Positions 34,913-43,545 of a stretch of 64,000 nucleotides of DNA are shown one piece after another (the first letter of the stretch is position 1; every line of letters starts with the position of its first letter). Made by a program: the position numbers and the translations under genes. This DNA comes from Pseudogemmobacter lacusdianii. Its GTDB lineage: Bacteria > Pseudomonadota > Alphaproteobacteria > Rhodobacterales > Rhodobacteraceae. The notes under the pieces were generated by a model that was not told the DNA's origin, searched no databases, and worked only from the letters and a program-made list of their open reading frames with translations. The stretch is from contig NZ_JAVDBT010000017.1 in assembly GCF_030848395.1 (NCBI RefSeq), positions 1 through 64,000 on the forward strand. Reading direction: 5' to 3'.

Positions 34913-35300
34913 GTTCCTACACCCGCGCGGCTGGAAGCCTGCCATCGGCTATTCGAACGGCGTCTCGGCCCGGGGCCGCACGATCTATACCGGTGGTATG
35001 ATCGGCTGGAACGGCGATTGCGAATTTGAGACCGATGACTTCTTGGGTCAAGTTGAGCAAGCCCTGCGCAACATCGTGGCGGTGCTGCATGAGGGCGGCG
35101 CCAAGCCCGAGCATATCGTGCGCCTTACATGGTTCGTCACCAGCAAGGACGAATATCTGGCCGATCTGCGTGGCCTTGGTCGCATCTATAAAGAGGTGAT
35201 CGGCAAGCATTATCCGGCGATGGCTTTGGTGCAGGTCGTGGCCTTGGTCGAGGACCGCGCCAAAGTGGAAATTGAAGCAACCGCAGTGATCCCCGACTAG
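34902..35300 (+). CDS. RidA-family (YjgF/UK114) protein
   Basis: 132 residues of the RidA family (SNGVSARGRTIYTGGMIGWN, EQALRNIVAVLHEGGA, RLTWFVTSKDEY, ALVQVVALVEDRAKVEIEATAVIP). RidA proteins hydrolyse reactive enamines and imines to ketones and ammonia. That fits a pathway in which the aminated ring of 2-aminobenzoyl-CoA is reduced and an enamine/imine must be deaminated, and it is one argument for that substrate over salicylate. Overlaps the thioesterase gene by eleven bases. Confidence 0.85.
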   Translation: MSHEFLHPRGWKPAIGYSNGVSARGRTIYTGGMIGWNGDCEFETDDFLGQVEQALRNIVAVLHEGGAKPEHIVRLTWFVTSKDEYLADLRGLGRIYKEVIGKHYPAMALVQVVALVEDRAKVEIEATAVIPD

Positions 35301-35359
35301 GGGGACAGGCTGTGCCGGACCGGGCGCAGACCCGGCGGCTCATGGGGGAGTGAGACGGA

Positions 35360-37000
35360 ATGACGGGGAATGCGCCTTTGGGACCAAGCGGCCATGTGGA
35401 CAGTTTCACGCGGGACAATCTGCCGCCGGCAGAGCTGTGGCCCGAGATCGATCTTGCGGGCTTCAGCTATCCCGATTGGCTGAATGTGGGGGTGGAGCTG
35501 ACCGACCGCATGGTCGAGCGGGGGTACGGCGACCACACCGCCTTGATCGGCAATGGCCGGATGCGGACCTATAAGGAACTGAGCGATTGGACCAATCGCA
35601 TTGCTCATGCGTTGGTTGAAGATTATGGCGTAAGGCCCGGAAATCGTGTTCTTATTCGCTCGGCCAATAACCCGGCGATGGTGGCGGCTTGGCTGGGGGC
35701 AACCAAGGCTGGTGCGGTGGTGGTCAACACCATGCCGATGCTGCGCGCGGGCGAATTGTCGAAGATCATCGACAAGGCCGAGATCTCACATGCTCTCTGT
35801 GACACCCGGTTGATGGAGGAGCTGGTCACTGCCGCCAAGGGCAGCCGTTTCCTGAAATCCGTGGTCGGCTTCGACGGCACCGCCAATCACGATGCCGAGC
35901 TGGACCGGATGGCTTTGTCGAAATCGGTGCGGTTTGAGGCCGTGGCGACGGGCCGCGATGATGTGGCGCTTTTGGGCTTCACCTCGGGCACCACCGGAGA
36001 GCCGAAGGCTACGATGCATTTCCACCGCGATGTGCTGATCATCGCCGATGCTTATGCCAAAGAGGTGCTGGATGTGCAGCCCTCGGATGTTTTCGTGGGC
36101 TCGCCGCCTTTGGCTTTCACCTTCGGGCTGGGCGGCCTTGCGGTCTTCCCGCTGCGCTTTGGGGCGGCTGCGGCTTTGCTGGAACAAGCCACCCCGCCCA
36201 ATATGATCGAGATCATCCAAAAGCACCGCGCCACCGTGTGCTTCACCGCGCCCACCGCCTACCGGGTGATGCTGCGGGCGATGGAGGAGGGGGCGGATCT
36301 GTCGTCCCTGCGCGCCGCCGTCAGCGCCGGGGAGACCCTTCCCGCGCCAGTCTATGAGGAATGGGCGCGCAAGACCGGCAAGCCGATGCTGGATGGCATC
36401 GGCTCGACCGAGATGCTGCACATCTTTGTCACCAATCGCTTTTCCGACCATCATCCCGGCTGCACCGGCCGTCCGGTGGCGGGCTATCAGGCGCGGATCA
36501 TTGGCGCCGATGGGCAAGAGGTGAAGCGCGGCGAGACGGGGCGTCTGGCCGTCAAAGGCCCGGTCGGTTGTCGTTATCTCTCGGCCCCTGACAAGCAGCG
36601 TGACTATGTGAAGGACGGCTGGAACCTGACCGGCGACAGCTTTTGGCAAGATGACGAGGGCCGGTTCCACTTTGCCGCCCGCACCGATGGCATCATCCTT
36701 TCGGCGGGCTACAACATCGCTGGCCCCGAGGTGGAAGCGGCGTTGCTGGCGCATCCGGACGTGGTCGAATGCGCCGTTGTCGGGGCGCCAGACGAAGAGC
36801 GCGGCCAGATTGTTGAGGCGCATGTGGTGCTTGCCGCCGGAGCCTCGCCCGATGCAGCCACCGTTAAAATGCTGCAAGATCACGTCAAAGCGGTGATCGC
36901 GCCCTTCAAATATCCGCGCCGGGTGGTCTTTACCGCCGCCCTGCCGAAAACCGAAAGCGGCAAGATCCAACGCTTTAAGTTGCTTGAAGGACGGGGCTAA
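35360..37000 (+). CDS. Aryl-CoA ligase (2-aminobenzoate/benzoate-CoA ligase family)
   Basis: 546 residues of the ANL superfamily: FTSGTTGEPKATMHFHRD (phosphate-binding loop), DGIGSTEMLHIF, GDSFWQDDEGRFHFAARTDG (hinge aspartate region) and the C-terminal lysine in PKTESGKIQRFKL. The benzoate/2-aminobenzoate ligase type is indicated by the N-terminal region LPPAELWPEIDLAG and the overall layout. It starts the pathway by making the aryl-CoA substrate of the fused monooxygenase. Confidence 0.87.
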   Translation: MTGNAPLGPSGHVDSFTRDNLPPAELWPEIDLAGFSYPDWLNVGVELTDRMVERGYGDHTALIGNGRMRTYKELSDWTNRIAHALVEDYGVRPGNRVLIRSANNPAMVAAWLGATKAGAVVVNTMPMLRAGELSKIIDKAEISHALCDTRLMEELVTAAKGSRFLKSVVGFDGTANHDAELDRMALSKSVRFEAVATGRDDVALLGFTSGTTGEPKATMHFHRDVLIIADAYAKEVLDVQPSDVFVGSPPLAFTFGLGGLAVFPLRFGAAAALLEQATPPNMIEIIQKHRATVCFTAPTAYRVMLRAMEEGADLSSLRAAVSAGETLPAPVYEEWARKTGKPMLDGIGSTEMLHIFVTNRFSDHHPGCTGRPVAGYQARIIGADGQEVKRGETGRLAVKGPVGCRYLSAPDKQRDYVKDGWNLTGDSFWQDDEGRFHFAARTDGIILSAGYNIAGPEVEAALLAHPDVVECAVVGAPDEERGQIVEAHVVLAAGASPDAATVKMLQDHVKAVIAPFKYPRRVVFTAALPKTESGKIQRFKLLEGRG

Positions 37001-37054
37001 GCCCGCCAAAGTAGAAGGCATAACAACAAAACGACCAACAAGAGAGGTAAGCCT

Positions 37055-38206
37055 ATGACATTGAAATCACTGCTGCTGTCAGCGACCACCACGCTGGCTT
37101 TGATCACTGCGCCCGCAATGGCCGAGCCTGTGAAAGTGGGCCTGATCACCACGCTTTCGGGCGGCGGGGCGGGCATCGGGGCTGATGTGCGCGACGGCTT
37201 CATGTTGGCGCTCAAGGCCGCAGGCGATGCGGGAAAAGAGATTGAGGTCATCCTTGAGGACGATCAGCAAAAGCCCGATATCGCGGTGCAAGTTGCCGAT
37301 AAGATGATCCAATCGGACAATGTCGATGTGCTGACCGGCATCATCTGGTCGAACCTTGCCATGGCAGTGGTGCCAGCGGCGACGGCGCAGGACAAGTTCT
37401 ACCTCTCGACCAATGCCGCCCCTTCGGCTCTGGCGGGTGAGGGCTGCAATCCGAAATACTTCTCGGTCTCTTATCAAAACGACAATATGCACGAAGCTGC
37501 AGGCGCCTATGCCGCGGCCGAGGGCGTGAAGAAGATGTTCATCATGGCGCCGAACTATCCGGCGGGCCAAGACAGCCTTGCTGGCTTCAAGCGCTTTTAT
37601 GACGGCGAAGTGGTGGCCGAGGTCTATACACAAGTTGGCCAAACCGATTTCGCCGGTGAGATTGCGCAGATTCGGGCCTCGGGCGCGGATCGGGTGTTCT
37701 TCTTCCAGCCGGGCGGCATGGGCATTGCATTCTTGAAGCAATATGCCGAATCCGGCGTGGATATCCCGCTGATCGGACCGGGCTTCTCGCTTTCCGAAGA
37801 CATCCTGCCAGCCGTGGGCGATGCGGCGCTTGGCACGATCAACACCTCGCATTGGTCGACCGATCTCGACAATCCGGCCAACAAAGCCTTTGTGGATGCC
37901 TTCCGCGCCGACTTTGGCCGCTACCCGTCGCTTTACGCGGCCCAAGCCTATGACACGGCCAATCTTCTGTTGTCGGCCTCGGCCAAAGCCAGCCCCTCGG
38001 GCGATCCCGATGGCTTCCGCGCTGCGCTGCAAGCCGCTGATTTTGCGTCTGTCCGGGGCAAGTTTGCCTTCGGTCCGAACCAGCACCCGATCCAAGATTT
38101 CTACGTCTTGGAAGTGGAGAACCGCGACGGTGGCCTGACCAACAAGATCGTTGGCAATGCCATGACGGACCGCGGCGACGCCTACGCTGAGCTGTGCAAA
38201 ATGTGA
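37055..38206 (+). CDS. LIV-type ABC transporter substrate-binding protein
   Basis: 383 residues with a signal peptide cut after AMA near residue 23 and the type I periplasmic binding fold of branched-chain amino-acid-like receptors (VKVGLITTLSGGGAGIGADVRDGFMLALKAAG). Next to an aryl-CoA ligase it probably binds the aromatic acid that enters the pathway. AGAGAGGT lies before the ATG. A hairpin follows it, as often after highly expressed binding-protein genes. Confidence 0.88.
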   Translation: MTLKSLLLSATTTLALITAPAMAEPVKVGLITTLSGGGAGIGADVRDGFMLALKAAGDAGKEIEVILEDDQQKPDIAVQVADKMIQSDNVDVLTGIIWSNLAMAVVPAATAQDKFYLSTNAAPSALAGEGCNPKYFSVSYQNDNMHEAAGAYAAAEGVKKMFIMAPNYPAGQDSLAGFKRFYDGEVVAEVYTQVGQTDFAGEIAQIRASGADRVFFFQPGGMGIAFLKQYAESGVDIPLIGPGFSLSEDILPAVGDAALGTINTSHWSTDLDNPANKAFVDAFRADFGRYPSLYAAQAYDTANLLLSASAKASPSGDPDGFRAALQAADFASVRGKFAFGPNQHPIQDFYVLEVENRDGGLTNKIVGNAMTDRGDAYAELCKM

Positions 38207-38213
38207 TCTGAAG

Positions 38214-38250
38214 GGTGGCTCCAAGATGCGCAAGCCTTGGAGCCGCCTTT
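38214..38250 (+). terminator. Hairpin between binding protein and permease genes
   Basis: GGTGGCTCCAAG (38214-38225) pairs with CTTGGAGCCGCC (38236-38247), 11 of 12 positions plus a G-T, followed by TTT. Probably an attenuating terminator or mRNA stabiliser that makes the binding protein more abundant than the permeases. Confidence 0.65.
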
Positions 38251-38293
38251 GCTCACATTCGTCCCCATCCGCCCCGCATAGAGGAGAAGGCCC

Positions 38294-39208
38294 GTGATGC
38301 TACTGGCCGAGCAGCTGCTGAATGGCCTGCAATATGGAATGATGCTGTTTTTGATGGCAGCGGGGCTGACGCTGGTCTTCGGCGTGATGGGGCTGATAAA
38401 TCTCGCCCATGGCGCGCTTTACATGGTGGGGGCTTTCGCCTGCGCCGTGGTGGCGGCCTCGACCGGGTCGTTCTGGCTGGGGCTGGTGGCAAGCCTTGCC
38501 GTGGCGGCCGCAGCGGGGGCCTTGGTCGAGATGCTGGTGATCCGGCGGCTTTATAACCGCGATCACTTGGATCAGGTGCTGGCGACCTTCGCGCTGATCT
38601 TGGTCTTTTCCGAAGGCACGCGTTGGCTCTTCGGGGATTTCCCGCTTTACCTCAAACTGCCGCCCGCGCTGTCCGGCGCCATCACTCTGCCCGGCGGGCT
38701 GCAATATCCCTTCTTCCGGCTGGTGATCATCCTCGTCGGCGCCGTGGTGGCGCTTGGCCTTTGGCTTTTGATCAGCCGCACCCGGCTTGGCATCCGCATC
38801 CGCGCGGGCGAGGCGGACCGAGAGATGATCGGCGCCTTGGGCGTTGATATTGCAAAGCTTTACACCATCGTCTTTGCCTTGGGGGCCGCGCTTGCGGGCC
38901 TTGCCGGAGGCCTCGTCGGCTCGATCCAATCGGTGCAGGTCGGCATGGGAGAGCCCGTCTTGATCCTTGCCTTCGTGGTGATTGTGATTGGCGGCATCGG
39001 CTCGATCAAAGGCGCGTTGGTGGGGGCTTTGCTCGTTGGCATGACCGACACGCTTGGCAAAGCGGTGATCCCGGGGCTTTTCGCCCGCGTCATGGACACG
39101 GCCTCGGCCAATACCACAGGCTCGGCGGTCGCCTCGATGCTGATCTACATCTTGATGGCGGTGGTGCTGCTGGTCCGCCCGCAGGGCCTCTTTGGGGCGA
39201 GGGTCTGA
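38294..39208 (+). CDS. LivH-type ABC permease
   Basis: 304 residues, about eight membrane segments, with the LivH signature FGVMGLINLAHGALYMVGAF and FVVIVIGGIGSIKGALVGALLVG. GTG at 38294 and ATG at 38297 are equally placed after GAGGAGAAGG. It forms the channel with the LivM-type protein that follows immediately. Confidence 0.88.
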   Translation: MMLLAEQLLNGLQYGMMLFLMAAGLTLVFGVMGLINLAHGALYMVGAFACAVVAASTGSFWLGLVASLAVAAAAGALVEMLVIRRLYNRDHLDQVLATFALILVFSEGTRWLFGDFPLYLKLPPALSGAITLPGGLQYPFFRLVIILVGAVVALGLWLLISRTRLGIRIRAGEADREMIGALGVDIAKLYTIVFALGAALAGLAGGLVGSIQSVQVGMGEPVLILAFVVIVIGGIGSIKGALVGALLVGMTDTLGKAVIPGLFARVMDTASANTTGSAVASMLIYILMAVVLLVRPQGLFGARV

Positions 39209-40210
39209 GTGATGACTATGAACCGTGAATTCATCATCAATATCATGATCTTCGGCCTGCTGATCGCTGTGGGCATTGGCGCGCATCTGGCGGGGCAAGG
39301 CTTCACCGTCACGCTTGCCACCAAAGTCGCCATTCTGGGGCTGGCGGGCGTTGGGCTGAATTTGGCCTTGGGTTATGGCGGCCTTGTCTCCTTCGGCCAT
39401 GCCGCCTTCTTCGGGATCGGAGGCTATGCGGCGGGCGTTCTTGCCAGCCATGCTGCCAATGGCGATCCGCTGATGTTCGGCTTTGGCGGCAGCAATCAGA
39501 TGCTGGTGATCTGGCCGGTGGCAATGCTGGCGGCGGGCTTTGCCGCCCTGATGATCGGCGCGCTTAGCCTGCGCACCAGCGGTGTTTACTTCATCATGGT
39601 GACCTTGGCCTTCGCGCAAATGATCTATTATTTCGCGATCTCTTGGCCGCGCTATGGCGGCGAGGACGGTCTAAGCTTTTACGTCCGCAATGCCTTTCCG
39701 GGCATGAACACCTTGAAACCGATTGAGTATTTTACGATCTGCGCCAGCCTTTTGGGCCTTGCTTTGGTCTTCTCGGGCCTTGTCACCCAATCGCGCTTTG
39801 GCCTTGCCTTGCAATCGATCCGGCAAAACCCGCAGCGCGCCACAGCCGTTGGCATCCGCGCCACCCCAGTGCGGCTGACCACTTTCGTGATCTCGGCAAT
39901 GATCACCGCCCTTGCCGGTGCGCTTTACGCCGATCTCAATCGCTTCGTCAGCCCCTCGATGTTCTCTTGGCATATGTCGGGCGAAATCATGGTCTTCGTG
40001 ATCCTTGGCGGGGTGGGGCGGCTTTGCGGCCCGATCGCGGGGGCGGCGATGTTCATCTTGCTTGAGCATCTTCTCGGCAAGGTCTCGGACCATTGGCAGG
40101 CGCTTTTGGGGTTGATGCTTCTGGGCATCGTGCTCTTCGCACCCGGAGGGTTGATTGGCCTTATCACCAAGGGCTTGGACGCTTTGCGCAAGGAGAAGGC
40201 CGATGTCTGA
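39209..40210 (+). CDS. LivM-type ABC permease
   Basis: 333 residues with around nine membrane segments and the LivM signature LGYGGLVSFGHAAFFGIGGYAAG plus FVILGGVGRLCGPIAGAAMF. It starts at the base after the livH stop (GTG 39209 or ATG 39212). The first ATPase gene begins eight bases before its stop. Confidence 0.88.
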   Translation: MMTMNREFIINIMIFGLLIAVGIGAHLAGQGFTVTLATKVAILGLAGVGLNLALGYGGLVSFGHAAFFGIGGYAAGVLASHAANGDPLMFGFGGSNQMLVIWPVAMLAAGFAALMIGALSLRTSGVYFIMVTLAFAQMIYYFAISWPRYGGEDGLSFYVRNAFPGMNTLKPIEYFTICASLLGLALVFSGLVTQSRFGLALQSIRQNPQRATAVGIRATPVRLTTFVISAMITALAGALYADLNRFVSPSMFSWHMSGEIMVFVILGGVGRLCGPIAGAAMFILLEHLLGKVSDHWQALLGLMLLGIVLFAPGGLIGLITKGLDALRKEKADV

Positions 40211-40952
40211 TCCGATCCTGTCGATCCGCGGGCTGAAGAAAAGCTTTGGCGCTTTGACCGCCACCGATGATGTCTCGCTGGACCTATACCCCGGCGAGAT
40301 CCATGCCCTGATCGGCCCGAATGGCGCGGGAAAATCCACGCTTATCAAGCAGATCGTCGGCGAGATCCGCCCCGACGCGGGCAGCATTGCCTTTGAGGGG
40401 CAGGTGATTGACCGGCTGGACGGGGCGGCGCGGGCGCGGCGCGGCTTGGCGCGCAGCTTTCAGGTCTCCTCGGTCATTCCCGATTTCACCGTGCAGCAAA
40501 ATGTGATGCTGGCGGTGGCGGGGGCGGGCGGCCATGTGTTTCGCTTCCTGCGTCCGGCTCTCTCGGACCCCGGCCTGACCGGACCTGCGCAGGGCTATAT
40601 CGCCCATGCGGGCCTGACTGGGCGTGAGCAGAGCAAAGCCTCGGCCCTGTCGCATGGCGAGCGGCGCAAGTTGGAGATCGCGATGGCTTTGGCTTTGCGG
40701 CCCAAGGTGTTCCTTTTGGATGAGCCAATGGCGGGGATGGGGCTTGAAGGCGCCAAGCAGCTGACGGCGATCTTGTCAGAGCTGCGCCGCGAAGCGCCGA
40801 TCTTGCTGGTTGAGCATGATATGGACGCGGTCTTTGCACTGGCCGACCGCATCACGGTGCTGGTTTATGGTCGGGTGATCGCCACGGGCACAGTGTCCGA
40901 GATCCGCGCCAACCCCTTGGTGCGCCAGTCTTATCTGGGAGAAGAAGCATGA
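40203..40952 (+). CDS. LivG-type ABC ATPase
   Basis: 249 residues with Walker A GPNGAGKSTL, signature LSHGERRKLEIAMAL and Walker B VFLLDEPMAGMG, of the LivG subfamily. In the signature the usual SGGQ is replaced by SHGE, which is normal for this subfamily. ATG at 40203 overlaps the livM-type gene by eight bases. Confidence 0.88.
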   Translation: MSDPILSIRGLKKSFGALTATDDVSLDLYPGEIHALIGPNGAGKSTLIKQIVGEIRPDAGSIAFEGQVIDRLDGAARARRGLARSFQVSSVIPDFTVQQNVMLAVAGAGGHVFRFLRPALSDPGLTGPAQGYIAHAGLTGREQSKASALSHGERRKLEIAMALALRPKVFLLDEPMAGMGLEGAKQLTAILSELRREAPILLVEHDMDAVFALADRITVLVYGRVIATGTVSEIRANPLVRQSYLGEEA

Positions 40953-41638
40953 GTGCCTTGCTGGAGCTTTCCGATGTCAGCGCCTCTTATGGCCCGGTGC
41001 AGGCGTTGTTTGGCGTCTCGCTGCGGCTCGATGAGGGCAAGGTGCTGGCACTGATGGGCCGCAATGGCATGGGGAAAACCACCACCATTCGCTGCATCAG
41101 TCGGCTGTTGCCACATCGCGGCGGCAGCATCCGGTTGCGTGGCAAGGATCTTGGCGGCTTGAACGCCCCCCGCGTCGCGCGGCTGGGCTTGGGGCTGGTG
41201 CCTGAAGGCCGGCGCTGCTTTGCGCCGCTCACTGTGGCCGAGAATCTGACCGTGGCGGCGCGTCTCGGCCCTTGGGATATCGCCCGCGTCGTGGCGCTGT
41301 TCCCGCGACTCGGTGAGCGTATGGGGCAGGTATCGCGCACGCTTTCGGGCGGTGAGCAGCAGATGCTCGCCATTGGCCGGGCGCTGATGACCAACCCTAG
41401 CCTGTTGATCTTGGACGAGGCGACCGAGGGTCTGGCCCCGGTGGTGCGGCAAGAGATCTGGGCAGGCGTGCGGCAGCTGAAGGCTGAGGGCTTGTCAATC
41501 CTTGTGGTCGATAAGTCTTTGAAAGAGTTGGAGACAGTCGCCGATAGCGCCGTGGTGCTAGAGCGCGGCCAAAGCGTTTGGTCCGGCCCTTTGAGCGATC
41601 TTACTCCCGAGATGACGGATCGCTGGCTCGGCGTCTAA
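40949..41638 (+). CDS. LivF-type ABC ATPase
   Basis: 229 residues with Walker A GRNGMGKTTT, signature LSGGEQQMLAIGRAL and Walker B LLILDEATEGLAP, of the LivF subfamily. ATGA overlap with the LivG gene. Last gene of the aromatic plus-strand operon. Confidence 0.88.
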   Translation: MSALLELSDVSASYGPVQALFGVSLRLDEGKVLALMGRNGMGKTTTIRCISRLLPHRGGSIRLRGKDLGGLNAPRVARLGLGLVPEGRRCFAPLTVAENLTVAARLGPWDIARVVALFPRLGERMGQVSRTLSGGEQQMLAIGRALMTNPSLLILDEATEGLAPVVRQEIWAGVRQLKAEGLSILVVDKSLKELETVADSAVVLERGQSVWSGPLSDLTPEMTDRWLGV

Positions 41639-41699
41639 GCCTCGGTTTGGCGATTGCTGACAAAAGAGAGCCATTGGTCATTGGTAAAAAATATCTAGA

Positions 41700-41720
41700 T
41701 GCGAATGGTTCTCATTTGCA
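41700..41720 (+). promoter_or_regulatory. Fur/Mur-like palindrome before the metal transporter
   Basis: TGCGAATG-GTTCT-CATTTGCA: an 8+5+8 inverted repeat with one mismatch. Its spacing and the AATG/CATT arms resemble alphaproteobacterial Fur/Mur operators. It lies 54 bases before the binding protein start, overlapping a possible -35 (TTGCAA, 41717-41722), with TATATT at 41742-41747 downstream, so a manganese- or iron-loaded repressor would block transcription. Confidence 0.65.
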
Positions 41721-41774
41721 ATTCATCAAAGGAGCGCTATCTATATTGCGAAGAAGTCGCAACTGGACAGGTCT

Positions 41775-42734
41775 ATGCCCCGCATGATCCAAGGATGGAT
41801 GCTCGCCGGAGCCACCGCACTGGCGCTTTTGGGCGCGACCGGCGCGGCTATGGCCGAGAAGCTGACCATCGTCGCGACCACGGGCATGATCGCGGATGCG
41901 GCGGCCAAAGTCGGTGGTGAGCGGGTTGAGGTGCGCGCGCTGATGGGGCCGGGGGTCGATCCGCACACCTACCGCCAGACCCGCTCGGATATCGAGGCGA
42001 TGCTGGGGGCGGACGCCGTCTTCTGGCACGGGCTTTACCTTGAGGCGCAGCTGGAAGAGCTTTTGCAAAAGCTTGCCACGCAAAAGCCGGTGGTCGCTTT
42101 GGCCGAAGGCATTGCGCAAGATCAACTCCTTGGCTCGGCCGATTACGCCGAGCGGCCTGACCCGCATGTCTGGATGGACCCGCAGCTTTGGACCGAAGTT
42201 GTCAGCGCCGCCCGCGATGCTCTGACCGAAATAGACCCCGAGAGTGCCGATCTCTACGCCGCCAATGCCGAAGCGCATCTGGCTGAAATCGAAGCACTTT
42301 CCGGCTATTCAACGGAAGTCCTTGCTTCGGTGCCGCAAGAAAAACGCGTGCTCATCACCGCGCATGACGCCTTTAACTACTTCGGCAATGCCTATGGCTA
42401 TGAGGTGATGGGCATCCAAGGCATCTCAACGGAATCCGAAGCTGGCCTTGCCGGGATCGAGGCCTTGGTCTCGGTGCTGGTTGAGCGCAAAATCGGCGCG
42501 ATCTTCGTGGAATCCTCGGTCTCGGACCGCAATGTGCGCGCTTTGATCGAAGGGGCCGCCGCCAAGGGCCACCAAGTCACCATCGGCGGCACGCTCTTTT
42601 CCGACGCGATGGGCGAGCCGGGCAGCTATGAGGGCAGCTATATCGGCATGATCGACCACAATGTGACTGTGATCGCCCGCGCTTTGGGCGGCGCGGCCCC
42701 CGAGGCGGGGATGCAGGGAAATCTGGGGCAATAA
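41775..42734 (+). CDS. TroA/SitA-type metal-binding protein
   Basis: 319 residues with a signal peptide cut near AMA|EK (residue 28). Metal ligands of the cluster A-I family are visible: the histidine in GPGVDPHTY, the next in DPHVWMD, the histidine in ITAHDAFNYF and the aspartate near SDAMG. It binds Mn2+, Zn2+ or Fe2+ in the periplasm. The motif and operator suggest manganese. One base separates it from the ATPase gene. Confidence 0.9.
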   Translation: MPRMIQGWMLAGATALALLGATGAAMAEKLTIVATTGMIADAAAKVGGERVEVRALMGPGVDPHTYRQTRSDIEAMLGADAVFWHGLYLEAQLEELLQKLATQKPVVALAEGIAQDQLLGSADYAERPDPHVWMDPQLWTEVVSAARDALTEIDPESADLYAANAEAHLAEIEALSGYSTEVLASVPQEKRVLITAHDAFNYFGNAYGYEVMGIQGISTESEAGLAGIEALVSVLVERKIGAIFVESSVSDRNVRALIEGAAAKGHQVTIGGTLFSDAMGEPGSYEGSYIGMIDHNVTVIARALGGAAPEAGMQGNLGQ

Positions 42735-42735
42735 C

Positions 42736-43545
42736 ATGACAGCCACCGCCGAACTTGTGGTCGATGCCGGGCGCAGGATCGCGCAAGACCATCCAGAAAG
42801 CCCGCTGGCCATTGCGGGTCTGACGGTGCGCTACGGCGATAAGCCGGTGCTCTTCGGGGTGGATTACGCCACCCCTCCGGGCGCGATGCTGGCAATCATC
42901 GGCCCCAATGGTGCGGGCAAATCCACGCTGATCAAGGCGGCTTTGGGCATCGTGCCGAAGGTCACGGGCGAGGTCACGCTCTTTGGCCGCCCGCAAGCGC
43001 AAGAACGCCACCGCATCGCTTATGTCCCGCAACGTGCTGGCGTGGATTGGGATTTCCCGGCCACGGTGCTGGATGTGGTGCTGATGGGGCTTTACCGTGA
43101 GATGGGACTTTGGCGCTTCACTGGCGCGCGTCACCGCAAAACCGCGCTCGATTGCCTTGAGCGGGTGGGGATGCGAAATTTTGCCGACCGCCAGATTGGC
43201 CAACTTTCGGGCGGCCAACAGCAGCGCGTCTTCCTCGCCCGCGCTTTGGCCCAAGATGCCGAGCTTTACGTGATGGATGAGCCCTTTGCCGGGGTCGATG
43301 CCGCGACCGAGCGGGCGATCATCACCGTGTTGAAAGAGTTGAACGCGCGCGGCAAGACCATCATCTGCGTGCATCACGATCTGGCCACGGTGGCGGAATA
43401 TTTCACCCATGTGCTGATCGTGAACATGCACAAAATCGCCGAAGGCCCCGTGGCCGAGGCCTTTACCGAGGCCAATTTGCAAGCGGCTTATGGTGGGCGG
43501 CTCTCGGGGGCCCAAGTCACCCGGCTGGCGGGGGCGTCCAGCTGA
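42736..43545 (+). CDS. TroB/SitB-type metal ABC ATPase
   Basis: 269 residues with Walker A GPNGAGKSTL, signature LSGGQQQRVFLARAL and Walker B LYVMDEPFAGVD. The segment YVPQRAGVDWDFPATVLDVVLMG is typical of Mn/Zn importers. Overlaps the permease gene by one base (TGATG). Confidence 0.9.
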   Translation: MTATAELVVDAGRRIAQDHPESPLAIAGLTVRYGDKPVLFGVDYATPPGAMLAIIGPNGAGKSTLIKAALGIVPKVTGEVTLFGRPQAQERHRIAYVPQRAGVDWDFPATVLDVVLMGLYREMGLWRFTGARHRKTALDCLERVGMRNFADRQIGQLSGGQQQRVFLARALAQDAELYVMDEPFAGVDAATERAIITVLKELNARGKTIICVHHDLATVAEYFTHVLIVNMHKIAEGPVAEAFTEANLQAAYGGRLSGAQVTRLAGASS

